From positions 62,001-126,000 of the forward strand of contig SADC01001196.1 in NCBI GenBank assembly GCA_004194705.1: a stretch of DNA of 64,000 nt, given 5' to 3'. A model generated the notes under the pieces. It had not been told where the DNA came from. It was given only the letters and a program-made list of their open reading frames with translations, and did not search any database. Made by a program: the position numbers and the translations under genes. The DNA is from Ditylenchus dipsaci (taxonomy: Eukaryota > Nematoda > Chromadorea > Rhabditida > Anguinidae). This document shows positions 11,128 through 22,622 of the stretch, piece after piece. How positions within the stretch are numbered: the first letter of the stretch is position 1; every line of letters starts with the position of its first letter.

Positions 11128-11560
11128 TTGCACCAGATTCCAATGCATTGCATCGGACAATTGTGTCCGAGTTGCACATAAGGACAATTGTGTCCGATTT
11201 TATCTAGCGACTGATTATGTAAGACTCGCATGGCCCATGTACAAAAACTAATAATTTATGATTCTGTCTACAATGCCATAGGGTTTATTGATGTCTAAAG
11301 GACGTGTTTGTGCGCATCTCAACTCCAACTCCCTAAGCCTTAACAATTAAAGATGCTCGCATTCACTCACTTACCTTAGGCATAATTTTGAGCAAGACAC
11401 TTGACCATAAGTGCATTTAGGGGCTCTTTTTTGCCCAACTCCAGCGACCAAAACATGGTGGGATAGCTAATTGATTAATGACTTTTGACGTTTATAGATG
11501 TTTAGGATACAATCAGTCCTTTTACTGCCGGACATAATTATCCCTTTCACACTAGCCGCA
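11128..11560 (+). repeat. Dispersed repeat copy A (with F3 half)
   Basis: This segment is nearly identical to 17206-17645. It begins near atgcattgcatcggacaatt, has the words ggacaattgtgtccg and includes an F3-like arm (about 11312-11470). Shortly after it, cggacaca words (11600-11650) form a possible inverted partner of the left end. Confidence 0.8.
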
Positions 11561-11779
11561 TATAATCGGTCGTCTTATACTAATCGGACTTAGGTGTCCC
11601 TTTCATATATCCCGGACACAATCGGCGCCGGACACAAATGACACGTACCGGACTCTGCAATAGCAACTGCATCGTGTGAGTTGTTGATTTAGTCGTCGGA
11701 CGTTTTTGCAAAGCTTCTGTAGTTTCAACACACTTTATTACAGCTATCGTTGGTGAATTGCTTCTTGCTACCATTCAAA

Positions 11780-12527
11780 ATGCAAAACGACGCTGGAAAA
11801 ATGGTGGTATGTATTTGCCGGCTCTAGTTTTTTATTTTTGATCTAAATACTGATTTCAGGATATGTACATTCCCAGAAAGTGTTCTTCATCCTCTCGCAT
11901 TATTTCGGCTGACGATCATGGCTCCATCCAAATCGACATTGTTGCCGTGGATCCGATCACTGGACGCATGATTCCTGGTCAGAATACTCGTTACGCCATT
12001 TGTGGTCAGCTGCGACGCATGGTATGTTTTTGCTGAATAATTTTTCTTTGTCATGATTAGAGATGTATCCAGAAATTTTCCCCGAGGTCGTTTTCCTTTC
12101 ATTTTCGACTGTTGCGATGTTTTTATTCTAAAGTTTTTTTGGAATCTTTGCGATAGAAAATTTGGCTGTGGTTTGAGACCGGTTTGGCCTATCACCTGGT
12201 TAGTCCATGGTCATAATTCTGATGAGTTTATAAATTTGATGTAGAGTAAAAATTTGTGACTTTGGGATGAGACGGAATAAAATTCAAATAATTTTTTTTC
12301 CGGGCGGTATATTTTCCGGAAATTTTAACACCAGGATAGTTGTCAGCAAATTTTCGGGCGGTATTTTGGGATGGATGATGCCTTAAAATTCGTTGTCCCG
12401 TCCCCATCTCTAATTTGTGAGCATTTAATGTCTGAGTCGCTAATAAAATTATTTCCAGGGTGAGTCTGATGATTGCATTCTACGTTTGTTCAAGCGCGAT
12501 GGCCTCATTGAAAAGAATAACGCCTGA
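11780..12527 (+). CDS. rps21: 40S ribosomal protein S21, 3 exons
   Basis: Exons 11780-11806, 11860-12021 and 12459-12527 join to 85 codons and a TGA. The product starts MQNDAGKMV, then has [25 protein letters not shown] and [15 protein letters not shown]. This matches the compact eS21 protein (about 83 residues in animals), a component of the small ribosomal subunit beak/solvent side. Introns have gtatgt donors and ttcag/tccag acceptors; the second (437 bp) carries degenerate repeat sequence. An upstream ttattacag at about 11735 could be a trans-splice or 5' UTR acceptor. All reading frames are intact, in contrast to neighbouring genes. Confidence 0.95.
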
Positions 12528-12576
12528 ACTTAAGTGCTCCAAAAACATGTCGTTATCTCTTTTTTCGTGAGCTGCG

Positions 12577-12582
12577 AATAAA
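12577..12582 (+). promoter_or_regulatory. Polyadenylation signal of rps21
   Basis: AATAAA lies 50 bp after the rps21 stop codon, a typical distance for a compact metazoan 3' UTR. Confidence 0.7.
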
Positions 12583-12599
12583 GATCGTTATTCTGTATG

Positions 12600-13768
12600 T
12601 CGGTTCTGCAAGCGGGTTTGTTAATTCGATCGTAAATTTTTATTTTTTTCGGTTTCTATACAATTGTAGCTATTTATCATAACTCATGCGACTTTAAATA
12701 TATTCTGAGGCTATAGCCCATGTAGTCCCCCTCGGGTACGCCTATGATTCATAGACTATGAATAAAATGAGTGTGAGATTATCGAAAAAACAGTAATATT
12801 ACCTCCATAATAGCCAAATGCTTTATTTTAATGCTAAAATATTCATGGTGGTGGAACAACGTCTGAAAAGCTTTACATTGGTAAATACAGCCAAGCGGTA
12901 GTACTAGTACCATATTTGTCGATGTCGATTAATCGAAATTTTGAAAACACTGTTCTACATGCTGTACGTCTTCAATTAACCCATTTATGCCGAAATTTAT
13001 TTGTGGAAAAGTTTAAATTTTTTCTTTGGATTGAAATAGTCATTTTCTGGTGTAAAATAGTTGGTTTTATTATGAAAATGCGTTCAAAAAGGTTAGGATG
13101 ATAAAAAAAATCTCGAGATTTTGACAATTTTAGAACGCCTAAATTATTGCACTTTTCTTTAAAGGACCATGAAACTTCATAAGCACAGCAATTCGCGGGA
13201 TTCGAATTCGCGCGGGACCACCTTAATTTTGTCCATAATGTTGTTGAATTAATTTTTTTTGTGTGCATTGAAAATTTGAATACCATTTATGAGTAAATTT
13301 TAACAAAAACTCATAAAAGTTGTTATGGTGCAGTGTGAGTAGGATAAGTCGTCCGATCTGGCACTGTCAATCAACGTTGGGCTCGACTAGTAGATGGTTC
13401 TATATTTTGAAAAAATTTTACATGCAAAAAAAAAATAATTCGAAAACGTTATTGACAAAATTAGGGTGTAGGGTTGTCGAATCGAGGGGGAAAAATAAAT
13501 TTGAGGGGGCTTGCGATATTTTTTTGAGAGGTTTTTTTCGTAATAATTTTATATAATTTCGACTGAATGTTATATACCAAAATGTAGCTGAATTAAAGTT
13601 AGCTGGGGAATGTAAAGTCTGTTTAACCATACGTTTTCATCATCATCGTCAAAATACGAAAATCCATTAATACCATGTTGTTAAGCGTTGAAAGTTGTTA
13701 AAAAGATGTCTTATAAACATAAAGCTCTGACTTAGAAAAGTTGGCTAAAAACAGACTGAACTCAAATA
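12600..13768. other. Intergenic, no gene recognised
   Basis: AT-rich sequence. Pieces around 13190-13230 and 13480-13500 contain ttcgaattcgcgcgggacc-like text that recurs in the palindrome at 39498-39705. Nothing coding was seen. Confidence 0.4.
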
Positions 13769-15133
13769 TACAGTATAACCTCTTTTAATCCCCCAGGGGA
13801 TTATTAATCAACCCCCCTCGGAGGGTGGGGGATTATTAGAGGGTGGGGGATTAATAGAGGAGGGGGATTATATTTCAACCTCTTCGGCGCTAAGGCCGCC
13901 GGAAATTTCTGAAAATTTTTATTTCAAAAGACTATAATTCTAATTTATCGAATTTCTTCGAATTTGTCTCGCATGTACTTGACTAGGGTTGGCACACAGT
14001 TAACTCGACTTTTCAAAATTTCGACTTTATTTCTTGTATTTATGCGTGTTTTTCCCAAAATTCTGAACTTGTGACCACGCAACTAAAAGCCTATTTCACT
14101 GGCTACACAATGATAAAACATTTTCAGTCCCGTCTACAAAAAGAGGTCTATTTTAATGAAACGAAGACTCATCAAAAACGAAGAATCGCGAAGACTCGCT
14201 TCGTTTTCGAAGAGTCTTCGTTTTATTAAAATAGACCTCTTTTTGTAGACGGAACTGAAAAGTTTTATATCATTGTGTAGCCAGTGAAATAGGCTTTTAG
14301 TTGCGTGGTCACAAGTTCAGAATTTTGGGGAAAAACACGCATAAATACAAGAAATAAAGTCGAAAATTTTGAAAAGTCGAGTTAACTGTGTGCCAACCCT
14401 ATACTTGACGTCTCGCTTTTCGCCTCACTTTTTGCTTATTTTTCATTAGTTTTTTTTCTGTGTGAATTTTTATATATCCACAAAGCTACTTGACCTCCAA
14501 AAAGCGACTTCACACAGCCGAAGAGTGAACCCTAGTAGCGCGAATGTCTTCCCACCATTTCTTCTTGTCGCTTCTGGTAGCGAGTCTCTCAACTCTACGC
14601 AACGCCAGTATTATTATTTCGTAAACATTGTTAGTGATATAGCAATCGCAGTAGTTGAACAGGTTTTTTGTGGTTTTGCAGTTACCAAGTTTGCGTCCTC
14701 GATCAGGATCAGAAGATACACAAATAGCATGCTTCAAACCAGGTAGGTCAATTGAAGGGCCTGGAAATTTTTTACAAGATCAAAAATAAGAACTAGGTCG
14801 AGATGGCAGGACGATGAAAAAGAAGGCTGCTAATCTGATAACGAAAACGAAATCTTCTTTGAAAATATCAATAAAAATAGCTGTTCAAAATGAAAGGTGA
14901 ATGTTATTGGATCAAGGTCACGTTTGTGGAATGACAATCATTGAGTTTTAACATGAAAATCAACTAGAAAAACGTTAAAGAAAAAGCGGCGCAGCCGCCC
15001 TTAAAATCGGATAGGGGGGGGATTATTAGAGGGTGGGGATTATTGTTCAACCCCCCCTCGGGGGGGGGGGTGGGGGATTATTAGAGGGTGGGGGTTTAAT
15101 AGAGGGTGGGGGATTAATAGAGGTTATACGGTA
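13769..15133. mobile_element. Large F2 element, word ttaatcccccac
   Basis: The left end reads tacagtataacctcttttaa and the right end is the inverse of taccgtataacctctattaa. Both arms repeat attattagagggtggggg words (13800-13880 and 15015-15125). A complete hAT MITE (13984-14401) lies inside. The 580 bp after it (14410-14990) has no gene I recognise. Confidence 0.6.
13984..14401. mobile_element. hAT-type MITE with 8-bp target duplication
   Basis: A 418-bp palindrome beginning tagggttggcacacagttaa and ending with the inverse. The octamer tacttgac flanks both sides (13976-13983 and 14402-14409). The centre has gaagact/agtcttc words. TAGGGTTGGC ends with an 8-bp duplication fit hAT. Confidence 0.88.
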
Positions 15134-15161
15134 TCGCAAAACGGAGTGCGTATCTCTAGTA

Positions 15162-15383
15162 CAGTCAACTCCTGATTTAGTGTACACCTCGGTTTAGTGT
15201 ACACCTGGATTAAATCGTTTTGGCCGCGGTTAATTAAAATGACTAGAATGAACCCTCGATTTAGTGTACACCTGGATTAAAGCGTTTTGGCCGGTGGTTA
15301 ATTAAAATGACTAGAATGAACCCTCGATTTAGTGTACACCTAGAGCCGGTCCCCAGGGTGTACACTAAATCGGGAGTTGACTG
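15162..15383. mobile_element. F1 MITE, word gatttagtgtacacct
   Basis: Begins cagtcaactcctgatttagt and ends with the inverse, with TA on both sides (15160-15161 and 15384-15385). The word gatttagtgtacacct appears about four times before the right terminal copy. The repeated unit also includes ggttaattaaaatgactaga. A related truncated copy lies at 29045-29187. Confidence 0.85.
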
Positions 15384-15395
15384 TACTCAATAGCT

Positions 15396-17203
15396 TACCG
15401 TATATATATACTAATAAGGACCCATGGGGCCTTATTTTTCAACCCCTCTTTGGAGGGCTTGCCTATAACTCATCAATTAGAGAACTCAACAATCAACTAT
15501 TTGAACAAAAAGACATTTCATCAAATAAGGGTTTCATCAAATTGCGTATTTCAACAATCACTTGTTTGAATTTTAAATTGTTTGGCCAATCGTATATTTG
15601 GTCAAAGAACATTTGGTCTAGCTCTGTTTTATCAGAAAACTATAATAATCATCTCGTCAGTGTTTGACTGTTTTATGTTAAGATGATGGACTACAGTAGT
15701 ACAGATGAAGCTACAACTTCAGAAGACGATGAAAATTCAGGTCAGACACTGAAGGTTACGCCCGTTTTTTCTTAAAATCATCACGTGTTTTCAGTGGAGC
15801 GTCAGCAAAATTTGGTCGCTAGAAGTTGCAATTTCCAAGAAGAAGAGCCAAGAAAAGGTAGGCCGTGCTGATGCCAGAAGTGGATCTACAATTTATCCAG
15901 AGTCAAGAGTAAAACAGCTTGTGATACATCAGGGTAATAATTTTTTCCTTTATTTTGTCATAGCCTTGTTGTTATCAGGTGACTTTTTCTCCTTTGCTAG
16001 CAAAAAGTTGAAAAAGTTGAGTTGTTCCGTTTGAAATTTATGGTTAATATTACTTTTAAGACTTGGATTGGCGTGTTTGATGTGAATACGGGCACCCGAG
16101 GGCGATCACTCTTCCCGAAAGAGCTCTGGAATTGCTATCATTTGGTTCTGGCTGGCAAGGCGAAGACGACGAATTCTCTGGAGGCTTGGCATCGATCTCT
16201 TCAAGGCACAATAAAAACTGAAGATGGGAAGAAGCCAAAGTTCTGGAAGTGGTTAGGACAGCTGAAAAAGGAGTGCAGCCTTCAGCACGTCAAACTTATC
16301 TCTCTTCGAACAGGGGTTCAGCCAAAGCTAAACAGCAGCGATAAGAAGCAAACCGTCAGAAGACAAGAAAAGGCCTTGACTTACAACAAAACACAATTTT
16401 ACGATATTTGTCTGATCATGCCCTGTTCACCCGCTTAGAAGACTGTTAATTTGTGCTTGTTTATCGTTCCAAATAAAATTGAATTCAGACTATGTAGGGA
16501 CTTGCGCAAAGAATCTAGATTAAAATAACCGATGGAATAGGACTAAGGAGAAAAAGAAATCAATTATTGCCCAATACTCAAAAAATACCCGAGAAAACGG
16601 CATTCCACCGTTATCAAACCATCTTTAGCATGCTCGAAGCAGTTCAGAAAACAGCTTTTGGAACCCAAAAAGTGAAAAAAATTGATCCAAGTGGACGACC
16701 ACTTGGTTTTGTAGGTTCAGACTAAAATTTTAATTCCGGTAAAATTTTTGTTTGGAGTGGCGACTCCGACTCCAAAATATCTAACCGTGAGCTATTATAA
16801 TAACACCCTACCCCAAAATTGACAAACATGGAAATTATAGCTGGGAAGCAGCCGAAAGCAGGATGGTGAAGTGAAGATAGGTGAGATTCCCAATCCAGCT
16901 TGAGAATAATTGGTACCTGGCTTTCTAGCCGGCTCGTCAAAAGGTCTATTATGGACCAAAACAGTGATTTGACCAAATGTTCTTTGATAAAATAAGTAAC
17001 AGACCAATATACGATTGGCCAAACAATTTAAAATTCAAACAAGTGATTGTTGAAATACGCAATTTGACGAAACCCTTATTTGATGAAATGTCTTTTTGTT
17101 CAAATAGTTGATTGTTGAGTTCTCTAATTGATGAGTTATAGGCAAGCCCTTTGGAGGTGGGGGCCTTGTTAGAAGGTGGGGCCTTATTAGAAGATATACG
17201 GTA
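15396..17203 (+). mobile_element. MULE deletion derivative with long TIRs and F2-like tips
   Basis: Terminal inverted repeats of more than 200 bp (15396-15650 and 16970-17203) begin taccgtatatatatactaat and contain cttgcctataactcatcaat on the left with its inverse on the right. Inside is a truncated Mutator-like transposase (15683-16438). A half F4 palindrome lies at 16540-16735. Long TIRs fit MULEs. I could not find a 9-bp target duplication. The outer tips match the F2 MITE family. Confidence 0.65.
15683..16438 (+). pseudogene. Truncated Mutator-like (MULE) transposase
   Basis: An N-terminal acidic exon beginning MMDYSSTDEATTSEDDENSG is followed after short introns by a C-terminal exon ending at TAG 16436-16438. 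The C-terminal part has LWNCYHLVLAGKAKTTNSLE then AWHRSLQ and FWKWLGQLKKE. This is the conserved region around the third catalytic acid (the E of SLEAWH) in MULE DDE transposases. The first two catalytic aspartates and the zinc-binding region are missing, so it is an internal deletion product. AATAAA follows at 16472-16477. Confidence 0.7.
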
Positions 17204-17205
17204 AG

Positions 17206-17645
17206 CACATCAAATTCTAATGCATTGCATCGGACAATTGTGTCCGAGTTGCACATAAGGGACAATTGTGTCCGATTTTATCTAGCGACTGATTATGTAA
17301 GACTCGCATGGCCCATGTACAAAACTAATAATTTATGATTCTGTCTACAATGTCATAGGGTTTATTGATGTCTAAAGGACGTGTTTGTGCGCATCTCAAC
17401 TCCAACTCCCTAAGCCTTAACAATTAAAGATGCTCGCATTCACTCACTACCTTAGGCATAATTTTGAGCAAGACACTTGACCATAAGTGCATTTAGGGCT
17501 CTTTTTTGCCCAACTCCAGCGACCAAAACATGGTGGGATAGCTAATTTGATTAATGACTTTTGACGTTTATAGATGTTTAGATACAATCAGTCCTTTTAC
17601 TGCCGGACATAATTATCCCTTTCACACTAGCCGCACATAATCGGT
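17206..17645 (+). repeat. Dispersed repeat copy B
   Basis: Nearly identical to 11128-11560, differing by a few substitutions and one-base indels. Its right edge is exactly where a MULE fragment begins, and its left edge is where the MULE derivative ends. The local order therefore reflects nested insertions or recombination. Confidence 0.8.
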
Positions 17646-18644
17646 CAGGTAAATCGTAAATGATTGTAATTAATTGTGGGATATCATAGATCCGATTTCA
17701 GATACAAGCTAAGGGTCTCACGGTGGTTTATCAAGACGATGAGAATGTGCAGCGTGTTGTCAGAATGCTTGGGCCCTGCAATTGGTCAATCCGGAGGTAT
17801 GGACTTATTCGATTTGTCTCATCCGTTGGTCCATTGAGCAGTTCGGATTTGCGCAAGAGATGGTCGCTTCCTTCAATGCCGTGGTCGACTATTACAGGTA
17901 CTCATACTTTCAATGTTGCCCTAAATTTTTATTTATTTTATTTGTTTCAGAGATCAGTGGATTAGCCTTGGGCACATCTTCTCGCTCTACAAGTCTCCCG
18001 GCCCAAAGACTACGAATCACGCGGAAAGCTATCATGGAAAACAAAGAGAGCACTTCAGAACGAAAGCGCCGCTGGGAGAGTGGGATAGCATGCTTCAAAG
18101 ATGTAAGAGTAACCAAGCATTAAGATCCCTCTTTTGTGCAATTTACTGTTTACTTTTCAGTTGCAACACTCAGAAGAGATGAATGCCTATGATGTGTTGA
18201 GGGGAGACAGCCGCCGCGCCCACAATCCGAACTCTGTAAGCAGCTCACCGAGGAATTGGTCACAGCGGAAGTGTATTTCGACAATGTCTTGGTGCATCAG
18301 GTGGAGGACGAGAACTTTCCAGAGAAGCTTTAGAGCTTTCTGCAGCGCGTGGGGCATTTGATGGGATTCAATAAGAGCATCGACGCAATTGAGGGATTCC
18401 CGGCGGAAAAAGAGGTGGAGAGCGAGCAAGAGGAAATCATAGAAGAAGGCGATCCAGCGGAAATTAATCTTTTTGATGTTTGAACATTGTGTGTGCTCGT
18501 GGTTGTTAATGTTTTTTGTTTGTTTGGATTTCGGAACAAAACTGCGTCTCAGTATGAAAATTGTCATCAATCGATAGTCACCAATCGATACTGTCACCAA
18601 TCCATAGTCACCAATCAAAAATTGTCACCAATCGATAGTTGTCC
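17645..18644 (+). mobile_element. 5'-truncated MULE fragment, sister of 25213-27638
   Basis: This segment is strongly similar to 26652-27638: the same intron, transposase C-terminal exons, acidic tail and the terminal attgtcaccaatcgatagtc repeats, ending ccaatcgatagttgtcc. Here the catalytic region reads KTTNHAESYHGKQREHF in frame, the MULE third-acid motif that is frameshifted in the other copy. It retains a 60-bp intron-like segment (about 18100-18170) that the other lacks. The left part of the element, with the first two catalytic acids, is absent. Confidence 0.75.
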
Positions 18645-19049
18645 ACAATTACCATATTAACATGACTATAATGGACAGGGGGACCAAGGCATTTTTCAAT
18701 AAAAAACAACAAGGGACCAAGGCAAAAAACGGAAACTGATTGTCCGATAGCGCGCCTAAAATACTTGAACCACCATCCTAAATAGCTGAATGGCTAAATT
18801 TTTGGATAATCATTTTTTATGGCGCAAATTTACCTTTATTGTGGCACAAATAAACTTTTTTTGCGCAAAATAAAAATTGGCTCAAATAAACTGTTTTTGG
18901 CGCAAATAAACTTTTTTTTGGCGCAGATTTACTTTTTCTTGGCACAGTTACATCATACCACCTTCTTTTTATTTATTCAAAAAATTTAAAATTTTTAATT
19001 TTTGTACCACTTACTAGGGTTGACGGCGGTCGCGGTGCGTCTTTTTTTG

Positions 19050-19385
19050 AAAGGCTGTGTTAACCAATTTTTTGATTAGTTTTTAGATTCTGTTTTATCG
19101 TTCTGTTCAGCATGAAAAAAGAGGCGCGGTCTTTACAATAATGACGACCACTCCATAATCGATTCAGTGATTAAAACGCGTTGGCGCAACAAAAAAATAT
19201 TTTTTTTTCGGCCACTCCAAAAAAATTTCTTTGGTTGCGCCAACGCGTTTAATCACTGAATCAATTTATTGAGTAGTCGTCATTATTCTAAAGACCGCGC
19301 CTCTTTTTCATGCTGAACAGAACGGTAAAAACAGAATCTAAAAAACTAATCAAAAAATTGGTTAACACAGCCTTCTCACAAAAAG
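19050..19385. repeat. Palindrome
   Basis: The arms share ggctgtgttaaccaattttt / the inverse, and gaggcgcggtctttacaata / the inverse, around a centre near 19215 with gttgcgccaacgcg. It is preceded at 19014 by tagggttgacggcgg, which resembles a hAT end, but no matching right end or target duplication was found. Confidence 0.75.
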
Positions 19386-19429
19386 TACTTTCCGCATCCT
19401 TTTTAATCCTTCTATTGTTTTTAATGGTT

Positions 19430-19757
19430 AAAACGGCTTTAGAACATCATAACGAAGTCCGGCCAAAATGCCTGAGGGCAGCACAAAAGGGCTTTTCGTT
19501 TCACGCGAAATCACACAATGAATTTGCTGGTAAACTCAGAGATCTGCAAGAAAAGCAAAAGAACCCGATTTGTGAAGATGTTGCCGAAAGGTGTTATTAC
19601 TTGTTCAAAGCTGCGTTATCTTTTGCAACATTCCTTTGATTTGTAGGAGAACTCTCTTCGTTGGCAAAAAAGTGATTCATCACATAGCTTGTGCTAACCT
19701 TTCCTTCGCCAGTGTTGACCAGCCGACATTTAAGCGAAATGTTAATTTTTAAACAAA
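19430..19757 (+). pseudogene. Possible hAT transposase remnant
   Basis: An open frame to 19639 encodes KSHNEFAGKLRDLQEKQKN followed by PICEDVAERCYYLFKAALSF. This loosely resembles the hAT core pattern in which a KL..LQ..Q helix precedes a DV.TRW motif; here W is C. A second frame (19660-19757) gives CANLSFASVDQPTFKRN, which loosely resembles the hAT P-F-S-V-E-x-x-x-F motif but is out of the expected order. Weak evidence; it could be an unrelated exon. Confidence 0.25.
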
Positions 19758-21099
19758 GCTTGTTGATAAGTAAATATTATTGAATTATGTCGATTATATT
19801 TAGCGTAGCCATAAAAAGTGTTTACTGAAGGTGTATTTGTAATCATAGAGCAATGTTGGAGGGTAATTTCTTGTAAAAAACGAAAAAATAGAAAAATCCC
19901 GAAATTTGAACGGGATCCCGACGAGATCCCGAAATGTTTTAGCGATAATCCCGATCCCGAAATTTTTTGGCTGAAAATCCCGTCCCGAAATCTCGCCCGA
20001 AGGCTAGATTCCAGCTCTAATTATGATATATCAACAATACATAATTCAAAAAGTATTTTTGGAGTAAAAAAAGTGTCCCGCGCGCATCTGAATTTGTTTG
20101 TCCCGTACCGACCATCCTTCATCACTAATCCGTACTCCTGGGGACTCTTACCTCGAGGTATCGGTGTACCACCATTCATTAACTACCAGCCCTTTAGAAA
20201 TTGATTTAAAACTGGTCAAAAAATTTGAATTTGGGCCTTTTTTGAATTTTCCGTTTTTTGTCTCGAGAGGAAAGTTTTTATACTATTTTTGAACCGTTTT
20301 TTATTTGTGTTTAATTTTTGTCTATTAGATTTGTTAAGAAAGTAAGTAAGTAAGTCGGATAAGAGAGCGTGTAGGGCTACCTGTAGAGTGGGTAGGGTAC
20401 CAGGGTAGTGGGCAGGGGTACCTGGAGAGTGAGTACCGGTACCAGGGAAGTGAGTAGGGTACCAGGAGTGTGTGTAGCGGTACCTGGAGAGTGGGTAGGG
20501 GTACCAGGGGAGTGGGTAGGGGTGCCTGGAGACCGGGAAGGAGAGCCTGGAGAGTGAGTGGGGGTACATGGAGAGTGGGTAGGGGTGGCTGGAGAGTGAG
20601 TGAGAGTACCTGAAAGGGAAGGAGAGAGATGTGCCATTTTAGATTGTGCCAAATCAAATTGTGCCTTTTTACTTTGTGCCCCTGCAGTTTGTGCCCTTTT
20701 CAAATTGTGCCAATGCAATTTGTGCCCCTTCAGTTTGTGCCCATTTCAAATTGTGCCCCTTCAGTTTGTGCCCATTTCAAATAGTGCCTATGCATTTTGT
20801 GCCTTACTTTTGACTAATTTTGGCTATAAAAATACTGCAATTATTTTCCTAAATACTCCCAAGTCAAAATCGTCCGAAATCAGCACTCCAGCTCACCCAA
20901 AATCCTCTGAGACTACATAAAACACCCTAAGACACTCCAAAATATCCAAAATCATCTCAAACCACCTCGAACCACATAAAAGACCATGATACTTTCTTAA
21001 CACCCTAAACTACTTTTATCGGCATAAAACATCTCATTGTAGTGGTTTGTGATAGTTTCAGATGGTTCAAAGTGATTTAGGCCACTTTTGGTGGATTTG

Positions 21100-21345
21100 G
21101 GTTTTCGGGTGGGTTTGGATCGCAAATCCTTGACGTTTTCTCGGGTATTTTTGAGTATTGGGCAACAATTGATTTTGCCAAAATCAATTATTTGCCATAA
21201 CTCGAAAATTACCCGAAAAAACGGCATTTAGCCACTATTAAACCATCTTCAGCATGACCAAATTAATCCAGAAAATAGGTTTTGGAACATGAAAAATGTG
21301 AAAAATTTTTGATCTAAGCGGACGACCACTTGGTTTCGGGCCCAA
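21100..21345. repeat. F4 palindrome copy
   Basis: Contains cgggtatttttgagtattgg, the centre ttttgccaaaatcaat, then ttaaaccatcttcagcatga and gatctaagcggacgacca. The left arm is shorter than the right. Confidence 0.6.
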
Positions 21346-22550
21346 ATACGTAACCCAAATGCGGGAAGCCCAACGCTTAGTAACCTTTCCTTGCATCAGA
21401 TTAGCTTTTTCGGGTTATGCGTGGTAGTCAGAGAGACATCAGATTCACAAGGCATAGTACTCAATGAAACCGAGTAATGGCGCCTCTCCCACAAAATTAG
21501 CACACATAAATTTTCAACGATGAAAATTTTATTTTCTTGGTCTATGAAATTAGTCAAAAGTGTGGCACAAAATGCATAACACAAATTGAAATTGGCACAA
21601 ACTGAAGAGGCACAATCTGAAATGGGCACAAACTGAAGAGGCACAATTTTGAATTGGCGCAATTTGAAAAGGGCACAAATTAAAGGGTCACAAACTGCAG
21701 GGGCACAAACTGAATTTGCACAAAGTAAAAAGGCACAATTTGATTTGGCACAATCTAAAATGGCACATCTCTCTCCTTCCCCCTGAAGAGTATGTCAGTG
21801 TGCCTGGAGAGCGGTGAGGGGTGCCTGGAGAGTGTGTAGGAGTACCATAAGAGTGGTTAGCGATGTCTGGAGATTAAGTAAGAGTATCCGGAGAGTGAGT
21901 TGGAGTACCCTTACTTAACCTCCAGACATCGCTAGCCATAGTTGATAACTGTTGAAGTTATCTTATTTGTGATTGTTGTAATCTTATTTGTGCCTTGACA
22001 GAGGCGAAGGTATCCGCCGGTGTCAAGGGCTCCTGAGTCAGAAAAATGGGCAAGCGTGCCAGGAGAGTGAGAAGTCATGCTGGGAGAGTGGTGAGTAATC
22101 GGGTGCGCCAGGAAAGTGGGGTAAGTACGCTTGGCGAACCGATTTTAGTTAGTTACCAATTGGGGTAATTTAGACCTATTTAATTATATAGTAGCTCTTA
22201 CTGATTAAGAGGTAGTGTGCTTTAAAAAGCTTTGATTTTCTGAGTTAAATTTTGATTTTTTCGAGTTAAAGAGAGTCTTGAGATACGGTGCATCAAGCAG
22301 CGTGGCCGCGAGCGGAGGCCCGCCACAGGCGGGCCCAACGCGAGCTAGTATTTTAAATAAATGAGAAGAAAGATGGTATGATGTAATTGTGCCAAGAAAA
22401 AAATTGACCCAAGAAAAAGTAAATTTGGGCCACAAAAAAGTGTATTTGCGCCAAAAAAAGTTTATTTTTCAGACAGACAATTAACCGAAAGTTCAGAAAA
22501 CCCCTTGGTTATTGTGTTGGTCACCGAAACGGTACCTGAATGGTAGTATC

Positions 22551-22622
22551 TAGGGTTGGGCAATTGGCCGGCCAAATAGAAACCGGCCAATTGGCCGGCC
22601 AATTGGCGGCCGCCCAACCCTA
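22551..22622. mobile_element. 72-bp hAT-like mini-element
   Basis: The ends read tagggttgggcaattggccg and the inverse ...cgcccaaccctag. The inside is almost wholly the palindromic word aattggccggcc. Flanking octamers gtagtatc (22543-22550) and gtagtttc (22623-22630) match at 7 of 8 positions, consistent with an aged hAT duplication. Confidence 0.6.

Larger units (their letters stand above)
18818..22470. mobile_element. Concentric composite of inverted word arrays
   Basis: The outer pair is ggcgcaaataaactttttt at 18818-18955 and the inverse (gcgccaaaaaaagtttattt) at 22380-22470. The inner pair is ttgtgcccatttcaaattgt at 20633-20808 and the inverse (ggcacaaactgaaatgggca) at 21556-21765. Between these, tacctggagagtgggtaggg arrays lie at 20355-20610 and 21780-22100 in direct orientation. 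An F4 palindrome (about 21100-21345) is close to the centre. I read this as nested insertions of minisatellite-armed elements. No intact gene is inside; Pro/Thr-rich ORFs at 20216-20718 are repeat artefacts. Confidence 0.6.

Noticed and set aside
20216..20718. Pro/Thr/Ser-rich overlapping ORFs suggesting a mucin-like protein
   Set aside because: Open in several frames only because of the tacctggagagtgggt repeat; no start context or splice pattern.
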